Origin: Dipteris shenzhenensis
Taxonomy: Eukaryota > Polypodiophyta > Polypodiopsida > Gleicheniales
Strand: one strand, 5' to 3'
Assembly: GCA_047967505.1 (NCBI GenBank)
Contig: CM106538.1
Length of the DNA: 64,000 nt
A model generated the notes under the pieces. The model saw only the letters and a program-made list of their open reading frames with translations, had not been told where the DNA came from and made no database searches. Every line of letters begins with the position of its first letter. Positions within the stretch are counted from its first letter, which is position 1. A program made the translations under genes and the position numbers. Shown piece by piece: positions 26,894 through 38,225 of the stretch.

Positions 26894-26950
26894 TGGACTC
26901 TAGCAAGAAGATTTGGTAGTGTGTTTCTGTTTGCGAGCAGATTGTGAGAG

Positions 26951-27800
26951 ATGGCCCAGCCCGCAAGACTACGAATCCCACCGTTCGGCGAAAGCGGAAA
27001 GTTGGACGGCTCTAACTATCCACTTTGGAAGTTCAAGATGAAGACCATCCTAAGCGCATATGAGCTTTGGGACATTGCTACTTGGGTGGACGTGAGGCCA
27101 GTTGCGAGACCGGATCAAGCCAATGCAGGACAACAGATAGTACCAACTGCGGATGAGATTCTCATGTGGATAAGAAGAAATGGAGATGCGTTGTGTTCTA
27201 TTGTCTGCAGTGTTAGTGATTCTGTCATGGCGTTAATTCAACATGTCACCACAGCAGAGAAGGCATGGACGGTCTTGAAAAGTCAGTACGAGACCATGAA
27301 TCAGACACGGATTCAGAATCTGGAGACTCAACTCACAAACGAGAAGTTGTCTGAGTCTAAAGCGACAAAGAAGTTCATCACCAGGGTAAAGAATCTGCAC
27401 GATCAGATGACTGCGATTGGCATCACCATCACCAGCGAGAATCTAGCACGAAGGTGCATACGGATTCTCCCACCAAAGTACGACGGTCTTGTTACGATGT
27501 TGAATACGTAGAATAGAAATCCGCCCCTCAACTTTGAGGATTTCAATGCGATGGTTTTGGAGGAGGAGATGCATCAAAAGACGAGGACTGGAGAAGATTC
27601 GGCTTTCTGGACCGGATCAAAGACCGGATCAAAGAAAGGTAAGGGTAAGGACTCTAGTAACCCATCTTCTTCTGATGATAAAAAGAGAAAGAAGAAGATC
27701 AAGTGCTTTTATTGCAACAAGGCAGGGCACAAGTAGAATGAGTGCCAAAAGAAGATTGCAGATGAGAAAGACGGACTAAAGAAAGAGTCCAGCAACAGCG
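26951..27800 (+). pseudogene. C1 Gag
   Basis: ATG at 26951 starts MAQPARLRIPPFGESGKLDG and NYPLWKFKMKTIL, the usual opening of copia Gag. The Gag domain runs to about 27510, where a TAG replaces Gln before NRNPPLNF. The zinc knuckle CFYCNKAGHK-NEC at about 27710-27750 is broken by a second TAG. In copy C2 that second codon is CAG, so the stop is a C-to-T change. Both stops would end translation before the protease. Confidence 0.92.
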
Positions 27801-27820
27801 CGCACGCAGTACCAGTAGAG

Positions 27821-29665
27821 TTGTTCATCGCAATTGAGGAGATTTGCACGGAGGCAGTTCATGTACCTGCAGATGAACTGTGGATCATTGATAGTGGAGC
27901 ATCGTGCCACATGACCAGTCGGAAGGATTGGTATACCTCTCTACAGCTGGTAGGGAATGACATCATGGTAGCAGTTGGAAATGATACAAAATGTCCAGCA
28001 AAAGGAAAAGGTACGATTGCTCTCAAGTCAAATGGAGTTGTAAAACAGTTGTCCGATGTTCTTTATGTGCCAGATATCAAGAGGAACTTGTTGTCCGTTT
28101 CTATGATCACGGATCGGGACCTCAAAGTTCAATTCGATAAGAATGGTGCACAAATCCTGGATCTTCAAGGGAAGGTCATTGGTAAAGGTACACAGTGCAA
28201 CAACATTTACGAACTCTCAGCTTTCAGTGCTCGAGTGGATGTGAAGAACACTAAGCTGTGGCATGAGAGGTTTGGTCATCTAAACCTTAGTTCTTTGAAG
28301 GAGATGCATAAAAGTGGAATGATTGCAGACTTACTAGAAATTTCACATCTGCCCGATGTATGTGAAGCTTGCATGATGGGCAAGCAGCATGGGCAGCCCT
28401 TTCCTAAAGAGGCCAATAGGGCAAAGGCTCCTTTAAACCTTGTTCACACGGACCTTTGCAGAAAGATGGAGACAGAAGCTTTGGGTGGTTCCTACTACTT
28501 CATGACGCTGATCGACGACTATAATAGAAGGATATGGATATAGTTCCTGAAGACGAAAGACGAGGCTTTCAGTAGGTTCAAGGAATGGCATGTAATGGTC
28601 GAGAAAGAATCGGGGAGGAAGGTGAAGAAGCTGAGATCAGGCAGAGGTGGAGAGTTTACATCGACTGAATTCAAAAGTTACTGCAAAAGTCACGGGGTCA
28701 AGAGGCAGAAACCCCTGCCACATACATCACAGCAAAATGGAGTAGCAGAACGCAAGATGCGCGTCATCTGCGAAATGGGCCGGACTATGATGAAAGGGAA
28801 CGATTTGCCAAAGACTTTTTGGGCTGAAGCATGTAACACTGCAGTTTACATCCTCAATCGTAGCTACACGAAGGCTGTGAACGGGATGACTCCACTGCAA
28901 GCCTTTTCTGGTAAGAAACCTTCAGCTGCACATTTCAGAGTTTTTGGATGTGACTGTTTTGTGCATGTCCCTGATGCTACCAGGACCAAATAGGAACCGA
29001 AGAGCCAGAAGTGTATTTTCTTGGGCTATAGTGAAGAGGCAAAGGGTTACCATCTCTATAACCCTGTTACCAAGAAGGTAATTGTAAGTCGCGATGTGGT
29101 CTTCTCAGAATAGCCGCATTAATTGGAGGAGGATGCTTCCTTCCCAGACAACCAGGACCAGGATATCCATCCAGTACTGCCACCAATAGCAGACCGAACT
29201 CCCCAATGGTGCTTGGGAGGATTCAAGACAAAGAAGATGAAGAAGAGCTTGCAGAACCACAACGGCAATGGCCATTGCCGAAGTGGGTAAAGTAGCTTTT
29301 GTATGGCAGAGAACCTCCAGCCATTGAGGAGGAAACATCCAAACACCGCCGGTCCAAGAGATTAGAGGAGCAAAGAAGGGCGCAGGAACACTTGGTCAAC
29401 TATGCTTTGATGACAGAAGTGATCCGTGTTGATGAACCCAAGTGTCTTGAAGAGGCACATGGCAATGATAGGTGGATGGAGGCTATGCAGTCGGAGTATG
29501 GCTCCATAATGAACAACACTTGGGACCTTGTGGACCGACCTCCAACAAGCAAGGTAATCGAAACCAAGTGGGTGTACAAGACCAAGTACAAGTCCCGACG
29601 GCACGTTGGATAAGTACAAGGCTTGGCTCATGGCAAAAGGATTTGCACAGGTACATGGTTTTGAG
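27821..29665 (+). pseudogene. C1 protease, integrase and start of RT
   Basis: Protease is shown by LWIIDSGASCHMTS at about 27880-27920. The integrase zinc domain reads LWHERFGHLNLSSL and CEACMMGKQ. The core has HTDLC with the first Asp, but the second catalytic Asp is replaced: RSGRGGEF instead of RSDRGGEF. TAG or TAA stops lie after RRIWI, after RTK, twice near VFSE, and in KWVK; most differ from copy C2 by a C-to-T or G-to-A change. The RT start is reached (ETKWVYKTKYKS) and the frame ends abruptly at the inversion breakpoint after VHGF. Confidence 0.92.
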
Positions 29666-30910
29666 GTCGACCTAAGGATTCCAATGAGGAATTACAACCT
29701 CGACCAAAATGGGAAGAGAATAACTAGCTTCAGAAGCAAAATTGTAACTCACAAAGAGCTTGCAAATCAACCATAAAATGACCACTAATGCTCACAAACA
29801 ACTACCGACACAGCATAGCAAGATAACTCGCTCACAAAGAGCCTAGCAAAAATTGCCCACATTGTTCCAAAGAATCAAAACCTCATGAAGGCTTTTGCCA
29901 AAACTTGAAAGAATCAACATCACCATTGCTGCCAGCAACAAATAGGAAATGGCCAAACCCATAGAACACAAGACAAGTGCCAAGTCAAAATATGATTCTT
30001 CCTCTTCATAGGCTTCATGCTTCGAGTTCTTCCTTCTGGTTTCCTGGCAAGAACATCCAGTGCGAAATTCCTTCTTCAGTTTTTCTTTATACTCTTCTTT
30101 TGCGTCCAAGAATAAGAGAATCTTGATCTGTTCCATAAGCCTCTGTCCTCCCAGCAATCCACAAAAGACTACTAATCTTCCTGTTGTTGCTATACAGTTG
30201 AAAATGCTCAATACTATTGTATATCCCTCGAACAAATTAGAGTCACAAAAAAAGATGCCAAAGAGAGGATTGAGCTCAGAACAAAACATTGGTCTGGGCA
30301 TCTACAGTATGCCAAAACTATCTTTGTTAGACCCAAAAAACCGATACAAATTAGAAACTTCAGAGGGACAAATCCGCAATAACATCTCGAACTTTATGCC
30401 TCAACCCTACCAGGTTTGTTGGCTCATGATAGAGATGACTCATACTAGTAAACTTTCTAAGGACCCTACTAGTAGGCCGGTTTCTTGGACACCACATAGC
30501 ACTAAAATAATGAGAAGATCCCGAATGCGACTCTCATCACGACAAAGAAGTAGAAGCATTGCAAATGCACCTTCTTGAAAAAACTTCTCACCAACATCTT
30601 GAAGACTTGACTCCATGAACCGCCATGGGTTGCCATGCATAGAACCATCATGAAGAGCCAGCTCCATGTGCCCATCATGCTTTGAATAGCCAACTACACC
30701 AACCAACTTGCTCTCTTGCATGGACCAATCCCATGTAGATGACCAACAAATCTCCACGCTGCTTTCCATGCATGGACAAGACAACCACCATGCTTACAAA
30801 GATGGCCCAATCACTGAGCTCCTACCAAATCATATGACCAATAACATTAGAGGAACATGGACTCCTCTCAAACCTTTGACCATCATCAAGTCTCCCTATG
30901 AGGTCAACCT
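29666..30910. other. Displaced right flank of C1, with an uncertain reading frame
   Basis: This is DNA that must have been the right-hand flank of C1 before the inversion. It begins with a 24-base sequence (29670-29693) that is the reverse complement of 26157-26180. A minus-strand frame at 29843-30301 (about 150 codons) has two hydrophobic segments (ISYLLLAAMVMLILSSFG near the C-end) and a Lys/Glu-rich middle (KEEYKEKLKKEF). It could be an eroded exon of a membrane protein. I do not recognise the family and do not call a gene. Confidence 0.45.
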
Positions 30911-31643
30911 TGTAAGAAAATAATACAACGTCTGTGCTCAACAGATAACAGGATCTCGTACGCAAGAGAGAAAACAAGATAGTATGGAGAATAAAAAATT
31001 TTATTACTGTAGAACTAATACAATAGATGGCGCTGCCTCCCAACCGTGTGCTCTTGTGAAAGAAGCTTCGATGGCATGCTGGAAACTATAGAAGACGGAG
31101 GCTGGATGCTAAGGAAATCAGGGTTGTAGTAGCCAGTGATGAAATGGGCTTCACGAGCTTGCTCTTATATAGCCACTAGTCATAGTCGATTAGGCTCAAT
31201 TGGGTGGCCGACCTAGTGTGCCCAAAACGGTCGACTGGGGGTCAGTCCTGAAATAGGCCACTGACCATACGATAGAACCAGTGCACAAAACAGAGCAAAT
31301 GATCTACCGTCATCGTTCGGCCCAGAGCCATCTGGGATCATCTGAGGCTCCAAATGGGCCCCGCAACCCGAGAGTGGGCTACCCCGGGAAATGCTCCGTC
31401 TACCCTCAATGCGGTCAGTCAAGGAATGCCTTTTCGCACTTGCATGTAGCCTAGTTGGCAGTGTGCCAACTCTATCTGAAGCCGTCCAGCCATCAGGCCA
31501 CACATGGCCCCCATCTGGTGTCCAAACCAAGACCTACCGGATAACCGAGCTACTCAAATGCCTTCTCCTCATATGGGGGGCTTACAAGTAGAGTTAGCTG
31601 GTTCCCGCGTAGTTACAAGAGAGTGGAGCATTGATATCTAACA
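30911..31643 (-). repeat. 3' LTR of element C1 (733 bp), inverted
   Basis: Minus-strand LTR with TGTTAGATATC start (at 31643) and TTCTTACA end. The polypurine tract GAGGGGGGA lies at about 31644-31652 and the reversed TATA box at 31164-31171. It contains the short palindrome AGTTGGCAGTGTGCCAACT near 31452-31470. Confidence 0.95.
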
Positions 31644-31652
31644 TCCCCCCTC

Positions 31653-32592
31653 AATGTCCACCTGCAAGTGAACTTACTTTTTCGGCCCAATGCCAAGTCG
31701 ATGAAGATGCCTCTCCAGCAAGTCTCTTCCAAGAGCCTTCGTGAAGATGTCCGTAGCATTCTCTATAGTCGTCGAATAGTACACCAAGTCGACCTCTCCA
31801 TCCATGATGAGCTCGCGTACAAAGTGATATTGAATCTCAATGTGTTTTGTGCGAGCGTGGAACACTGGGTTCTTTGCAATCGCCATGCAACTCTAATTGT
31901 CACATGATAACTGCGTAGGCTTGTTCTGCACTACACCCATGTCCCCCAAAATCCTCCTCAACCACACTGCCTCGCAAGATGCAAAGCATGCAGATTTGTA
32001 CTCGGCCTTGGTAGAAGAAAGAGCAATTGTGGGTTGCTTCTTGCTGACCCATGACACAACTCCAGATCCAAGTAAGAAATCTGTTTGGGCTCTTGCCAAA
32101 CTTCAATCCCCAAACAAAAATGCACCAGTTCAAGGTCTATCATTTCAAACTCTCTTCCTAGCAAATGCTTCATCTACGAGATCTTCTCTTCATGGTTCCC
32201 TGTTATGACAAGGTCATCCACATAAAGGACCATGATCATACACCTGCCTCCTTCTCTGAAGATATACAAATTTGCTAATATTAGAAGGGCTCCTCCTGAA
32301 CCTATTTTGCAGAAAGTAGGCATCAATTCGCTGGTACCATGCTTGTGGGGCCTGTTTCAGCCCGTAAAGTGCCTTCTTCAGTTTGCAGACTTTACCTTCT
32401 GAACCGAGGATCTCAAAACGTGGCGGTTGTTCCACGTATACCTCCTCCTTGAGATCTCCATTTAGAAAGGCAGATTTCACATCCATCTGAAACACGGGCC
32501 AACTTCCCTAGGCAGCTAAAGCCAAAACACTACCAATTGTGGTTAGTCGAGCTGTGGGAGGGGTTGTGCTACCCTCATATTATCAAAACATG
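31653..32592 (-). pseudogene. C1 RT C-terminal part and RNase H, inverted
   Basis: The minus strand reads [56 protein letters not shown], then SGVVSWVSKKQPTIALSS and KHIEIQYHFVRELI. Compared with C2, about 390 bases between IEVWQ.PKQI and the RNase H LGSGVVSW block are missing, with a short ATTTC-like match at the junction; the RNase H N-terminus with its first Asp is gone. The YVDD block is frameshifted. Not functional. Confidence 0.9.
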
Positions 32593-32599
32593 TATTTAC

Positions 32600-33040
32600 A
32601 TCATGCCCTGCAACATTGCAAATGGGACACCATAATTGTGGGGGTCAAGCCACTTCTAGTGGGTTTAGTATGTTCCTCAAGATTGGGCATTCATTAGCTG
32701 TATGGTTGGTTATACAATGTGGGCACCAAACATTTTATCTCCATGGGTACTGTGGTGGCTGAGAGATGCATAGCTTTTGCTCGATGGCCTGCATCATTTC
32801 ATCTTTTACTCTTAGGGCCATGGCTTCCACTCTACCCTTAGTGGTGCAATCTTTGTTGGAAGTGTTTCCCTTCTTCAAAGATTTCTTGTTGCTATGACTT
32901 GATTTATAGCCATCAGGTTGAGTGTTGCCTCTTAAAGGCAAAGTGAGAGAAGTGTGGAAACTCAAGTAGGACTCAAGCATCCTAGAAATAATCTCATCAA
33001 TATTGAGGAGTTTCTCTTTAAATTGTACATCTTTATTGGA
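32600..33040 (-). pseudogene. Gag-like remnant with two zinc knuckles
   Basis: The minus strand reads CPHCITNHTANEC at about 32670-32710 and CPICNVAGHDVNT at about 32597-32640, two CCHC-type knuckles separated by a TGA, preceded by a Lys/Met-rich helical stretch (VEAMALRVKDEMMQAIEQKL). This pattern suggests the Gag of a second retrotransposon type, possibly Ty3-like, but no pol is attached. The last knuckle runs into the C1 inversion breakpoint at about 32593. Confidence 0.5.
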
Positions 33041-33053
33041 CGCTCGAGCATCT

Positions 33054-33145
33054 TTATGTATATTTAGATCCTCAATCTCCTTCTTGAGAAATGAGACCCT
33101 TATGTATATTTAGATCCTCAATCTCCTTCTTGAGAAATGAGACCC
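33054..33145. repeat. 46-bp tandem duplication
   Basis: A unit with TATTTAGATCCTCAATCTCC occurs at 33054-33099 and 33100-33145 with no visible differences. On the minus strand it falls within the upstream end of the gag-like remnant. Confidence 0.93.
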
Positions 33146-33399
33146 TTTCTTCATTCTTAGCTTGATGCATTGTCTACAAGACATGCCAGACAAATAAAGA
33201 GGTCCTACTAGACCTAGTGTGAGAATAGTGGAGCTCTTGATTGACAAAGAAATCAAGAGAAAAAGCTTGATCATCATTGGAATCCCATCATCTTCATTCA
33301 ACTCTAGTAGGATGCAAATGCTATTGCTGTTGATCTAACCACTAATTGACATAGAGGAAGGACATTCCCATTAAAGGGGTGTGATGGAATGTAATGCTC

Positions 33400-33701
33400 A
33401 GTCCTTCTACAATTCCCCAAAATCATCATCTTGAGGGAAGGCCTACTTCATGATGTTGATCTTGAGGGAAGGTGTTGAGAAAGCATGCTCAACATCATGT
33501 GATCATATGTGCATAGCACTAACCCAATAGAGTGCTATAAAGGAAAGGGTTATATGCCCTAGCCCTAACACTAAAGGGTTTGTATATGTTCTACATTTTT
33601 AACTACATCTGGTGTACAATTAGTCATTTGTGGTGTGCTCTCTAGCTGGGCCCTCTCTCCTCATCTCCACTCTTCTCCCCTCCCCTCTTCATATTTTGTT
33701 A
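33400..33701 (+). mobile_element. 3' end of copia element B3
   Basis: The LTR at 33473-33701 aligns with B1 and B2 in opposite orientation. Upstream, 33425-33472 matches the 3' internal end of B2 (TTGAGGGAAGGCCTACTT and a GAGGGAAGG polypurine tract). RT and RNase H are absent, so only the 3' end survives. A TATA-like GCTATAAAGG is at about 33534. The first monomers of the satellite follow almost directly. Confidence 0.85.
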
Positions 33702-33709
33702 GTGTCCCT

Positions 33710-36070
33710 ATCACATGTACCTTTCTCCGATGGATGTGACACTTTATACATGCCTTAATATTATTTATCTTAAGTCCTATGCAAAGTATCATGCCCATCA
33801 ATTTATCATTCACATCATTGGGCATGCATATTTTGTTGTTTTCCATTGCGTCTCCTACATAAGAATAAAAGAATATGCATCCACGTGCTCCTATCACATG
33901 TGCCTTTATCAGATGGGTACAAAACTTTGTACATAGTTATCCCTATTCACTGATGCAAAGTATCATCTCCATCAAATATCAATTTTCATCGTTGGGCATG
34001 CATATTTTCTTTTTCTACCACATCTCATACATGAGTATAAAAAAACATACTCCTATCGCACGTGCCTTTGTTGGATCAGTACGATACTTTTTTATAGGCT
34101 TAGTCTTATCTAGTTTAAGGTGAGTTTAAGGCCCATGCATAGTGTCATGCCGATACAATATCATTTGCATCATTGGGTATGCACACTTTATTTATTTCCA
34201 TTGCGTTTAATACATAAGTATTAAGAAATATGCATCAACGTACTCCTATCACATGTACCTTTGTCCAATGGATATGATACTTTGAAAATGCATTATTATT
34301 ATTCACTTTAAGCACCATGCAAAGTATCACACCCATTGTATATTGTTTGGATAATTGGGCGTGCATATCTTCTTGTTTTTCACTGCGTCTTTGACATGAG
34401 TATAAAAAAATAAGCATTGGCTTGCTCCTATCGCATGTGTATTTGTCCAATGGGTGTGATACTTTTTATAGCCGTTAAATCACTTTAAGTCTTGTACAAA
34501 GTATCATGCCCACCGGATACCATCTATCGTTGGGCATGCATATTTTCTTGTTTTCAATCGCATCTCCTACATGAGTATTAAAAAATATGCATCGGCGTGC
34601 TCCTATCGCATATGCTTTTGTTTGATGGATACAAAACTTTACACATGACATAGTATTATTTTCTTTAAAGCCTATTGAAAATATCATGCCCATCGGATAT
34701 CATTCACATCATTGAGCATGCATATTTGCTTGTTCTCTATCGTGTCTCCTACATAAGTATTAAAAAACACACATTGGCATGCTTCTATTGCATCTACCTT
34801 TTTTGATGGGTGATACTATTTGCATTTTTGGGCATGCATATTTTCTTGTTTTTCACCAGGTCCCCTACATGAGTATCCAAAAATCACATTGGTGTGCTCC
34901 TATTACATGTGCCTTTGTCTGATGGGTAGATTACTTTGCACATGTTTTAGTCTTATTCACTTCTAGGCCTGTGCAAAGTATCATTCCCATCCGATATTGT
35001 TTGCGTCATTGCATAGGCATATTTCTTATTCTCCACGACCATTGTGTCTCATACATGAGTATCAAAAAATACACATCGGCATGCTCCTATCGCATGTGAC
35101 TTTGTTGGATGGGTATGATACTTTGTATAGCTTTAGTATTATTTACATTAAGTCCCATGTAGAGTATCATGCCCATCAAATATCGTTTGCATCATTGGGC
35201 ATGCATATTTTCTTGTTTTCCACTGTGGCTCATACATGAGTTTCAAGAAATATGCATCAACATGCACCTATCATATGTACCTTTGTCAAATGGTATGATA
35301 CTTTGAACATGCCTTATTCTTATTTGCTTCAAGTCTCGTGCAAATTATCTTGCTCATCAAATACCATTTCCATCATTGGGCATGCATATTTTCTTGTTTT
35401 CCACTACATCTCCTACATGAGTATAAAAAAATATGCACATCAACATGCTCATATTGCATGTGCCTTTGTTGGATGGGTATGATACTTTGCACACCCTTGA
35501 TATTATTCACTTTAAAGCATGTGCAAACTATCATGCCCATAAAATACCATTTACATAATTGGGCATGCATATCTTCTTGCTTTCCACCACATCTCATACA
35601 TGAATATCAAAAAATACGTATCTGTGTGCACCTATCACATGTGCCTTTGTCCGGTGGGTATGCTAATTTACAAACATCTTAATATTATTCACTTTAAGGT
35701 CCATGCAAAGTATCATGCCCATTGTATATCATTTGCATCATTGGGCATGCATATTTTCTTATTTTCCACCACCTGTTATACCTCAATATCAAAAATACGC
35801 ATTAGCATTTTCCCATTGGATGTGCATTTGTTGGATGATATGATACTTTGCACACACCTTAATCTTATTCACTTTAGTCCCATCACCCATGCAAAGTATC
35901 ATGCCCATGCAATACTATTTACATCATTGGGCATACATGTTTTCTTGTTTTCCACCACGTCTCATACTTGAGTATCAGAAAATATGCATCGACGTGCTCC
36001 CATCGCATGTGCCTTTTTCAAATGGGTACAATAATTTTCACATAACTTATTATTATTCAATTGAAGGCTC
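33710..36070. repeat. Satellite array, about 13 monomers of ~181 bp
   Basis: A marker GGGCATGCATATTTTCTTG recurs with variation at about 33821, 33995, 34176, 34358, 34533, 34715, 34831, 35017, 35198, 35379, 35562, 35744 and 35930. Spacing is 174-186 except one shortened unit of 116. Other shared phrases are AAGTATCATGCCCAT and TCGCATGTGCCTTTGT. Copies differ at many sites, so the array is old. Reading frames on either strand through it repeat the same words and are not genes. Confidence 0.95.
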
Positions 36071-36417
36071 GTGCAAAATTTCATGCCAATCCTGTGAGTA
36101 TTGCCATGTGAATAATTTATGAATCCCATGTGGATACTTTTATGAATCTCGTGAATCCTCTCATGCGAATACTTTATGAATGTGTATTGATGGGAATATA
36201 GCACCTATATTAACCTTATCTCTTTTCTATTGTATGTGACTTTATCCAATGGGAACAATACTTTGCACATGCCTTAATCTTATTCATTTTAAGGCTTATG
36301 AAACGTATCATTTGAATATTTTATGAATCCCATGGCAAATACTTTTTAATGAATCCCTCAATACTTTGATGAAGCCTCCCATGCAAATACTTAATGAATG
36401 TATGTTGATAAGAATAT
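36071..36417. other. Degenerate repeats beside the satellite
   Basis: Short AT-rich repeats built on TTTATGAATCCCATG and GAATACTTTATGAAT, plus one partial satellite unit at about 36228-36310. No gene. Confidence 0.6.
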
Positions 36418-36774
36418 TGTTGTGGGATATGTGTGATCAAGGGCTTGTTAGGTGCATGTGTGCATCCACTAGCAGTCATATGATTGTGTGTGTGTGTGTG
36501 TGTAGAAGAGGCACACTTAGTGCCATAGGCCATGACACAGGTGATGATGTAATGCAAAGGCCCCCACATGGGGTGGTGCCTATGATTGTGGAGTTCCTAT
36601 GCTTTAGGAGTTACCTCCATTGATGTAGGAGAGGTGCCATTGATTTAGGACACCCTCTCTCCATTTCTATAAAAGAGGGACTTCCCTCTCAAATCAATAG
36701 AACACCCATTGCTACATCTTTTGTGTTCTCACTCCTCTTGCCACAATGCATCCATTCTCCCCCACATTCCAACA
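36418..36774 (+). repeat. 5' LTR of T1 (357 bp)
   Basis: Starts TGTTGTGGGATATGTG and ends TTCCAACA. It has a TATA box TATAAAAG at 36668-36675 and a GT microsatellite at about 36484-36503. It contains about 24 bases (near 36555) missing from the 3' LTR. Confidence 0.88.
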
Positions 36775-36895
36775 TTTGGTATCAAAGCCTCCTTGATTCC
36801 TTAGCCCATTCTAGCTTCAATATGCCACCTCATCATCTTCTTCTTCATTTTTGCCCTCTTTCTCCCTAGATTTTGCTTAGCTCTATTCTCCTCCA

Positions 36896-37380
36896 TTAAG
36901 CCACCATTCCCAGAGCCCTCTGAGCTGAAGTATCATCTACTTGAGGTGCACCTTTGACACTAAGAATTCTATGGAATTTTGCTTCGTCTACCCATGCCGA
37001 CACGTTCTCTGCTTGTTGAACTTTCATGCAATTCTGCCTACAAACGCGACCATTCATTAATTCCTCTAAGCCACGGGTGGCCGACATTATGAGCTTGCTG
37101 TTGATGAAATTTGAGCTCAAATGCTTGCCAGAGTAAGGAGAAAACACAAAAAAATCAGTCAAAATAAGCGCATCTCTCCATGGTGACAACGTGAAATTTT
37201 GCCATTCCTCTTTGTTAGAAGTAGTCCTCAGTAAGAGCTTCCATTTGCCTATGAAAGCCCTCTCAAAGCTTTTATCTTCAGCTTCAATTGCACCCTCCAA
37301 CTTCAAACTATTCAATTTGGGGGTAACAGTGATATTTGCTTCTAATATGAACCCTTGAATATGGTTGAAACCTTCAACAA
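36896..37380 (-). CDS. Antisense open frame inside T1, possible captured gene fragment
   Basis: On the minus strand a frame stays open from about 37380 to a TAA at about 36896, at least 150 codons, without an in-frame ATG at its upstream end. Composition is that of an ordinary folded protein: FERAFIGKWKLLLRT, EEWQNFTLSPWRDALI, SAWVDEAKFHRILSVKG, ending AQRALGMVA. It resembles no retrotransposon protein and lies opposite to the element's own transcription, between the primer site and the gag remnant. That arrangement is typical of host exons picked up by LTR elements. I do not recognise the source family; it could also be a chance frame. Confidence 0.45.
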
Positions 37381-37823
37381 GAAAAGGTGAAATATCATGG
37401 ATAGTAAAAGATGAAAAGGCTCTAGCAATTATTGCTTTGGGTCTTATTGATGACTATATTCATCACACTAATGGGAAGGACACTTCACATGATGCATTGA
37501 AGACACTTGACAAGATATTTGGTGCCAAAGGTAAGCACTCAAAGATGAAGATACTTATTCACAAAATATTAGAATGCTTTTGTGGAAAGACCAGTCATAT
37601 TGAGAAAGAGCTTGAAGACAATAAGAAGATCAAGGAGAACAAGGAAAAGAACTATATCAACAAAGGTTTCAACAATGGCTCCTACTACAACTCCCAAGAG
37701 AATGAAGCATATCTTGTGAAGAAGAGCTGCATGAACAACAAAGAAAATCTTGCTGGAGGAAGAACTCCATCAACAAATGTAGAATCAAACTTTGTGGTAG
37801 AAGATAAAGACTATGCCTTTTGA
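37340..37823 (+). pseudogene. T1 Gag remnant
   Basis: The plus frame reads WIVKDEKALAIIALGLIDDY, ALKTLDKIFGAKGKHSKM and a Lys/Asn-rich tail, the recognisable middle of copia Gag (KALA.I...D, W.TL...FG.K). The N-terminal third and the zinc knuckle are missing, and the rest of pol never follows. The frame is open for about 150 codons. Confidence 0.75.
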
Positions 37824-38225
37824 GCACTGTCTTTTGAAACTTTATTTATCATCACTTGGTCAAATTTTTGAGGTTCTCTACTCGGAATAGTACTCCAAAA
37901 AGAATGTTATGTGCTTTGTCTTTTGTAAATCACCTCTGGTCACCATATGATGTAGGCCATGTGATATGTGTTTACCCCCATGGTACCTCTTGTAGACATG
38001 AGAAACTAGGTCCACAAAAAGGCCTAAGATTCATCCTTGTACATGCAAGGGAGATAACCATTTGGGGGGGTCTATCCCATTTTTGTAAACCTTGACCCTT
38101 GGGCACCTTTGCTAGCATGAGATCCTAGCCATAGATTTATCCTTGACCACCATGAGATGGCATGAGAAACTATGTGACTAGATGTATCCTTGACATAGCA
38201 AGAGACAAACCCTTGAGGGTAGATA

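Larger units (their letters stand above)
26182..32592. mobile_element. Ty1/copia element C1, split by an inversion
   Basis: The left part (plus, 26182-29665) has LTR, primer site, gag, protease, integrase and the start of RT. The right part (minus, 31644-32592) has the rest of RT and RNase H, followed on that strand by the polypurine tract and 3' LTR (30911-31643). Between them lies about 1.25 kb of non-element DNA. The two pol pieces break at the same codon region (VHGF). The flanks of the outer LTR ends are AGGTT (26177-26181) and, read on minus, AGGTT (30906-30910). So this is one insertion, later rearranged, not two. Confidence 0.9.

Noticed and set aside
26182-32592. Two separate truncated copia insertions in opposite orientation
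   Set aside because: Both halves break at the same pol codon region and their outer LTR ends carry the same AGGTT duplication, which fits one insertion followed by inversion.
33715-35971. Frames of 70-120 codons across the satellite
   Set aside because: They repeat the same words with each monomer and break between units; no independent coding evidence.
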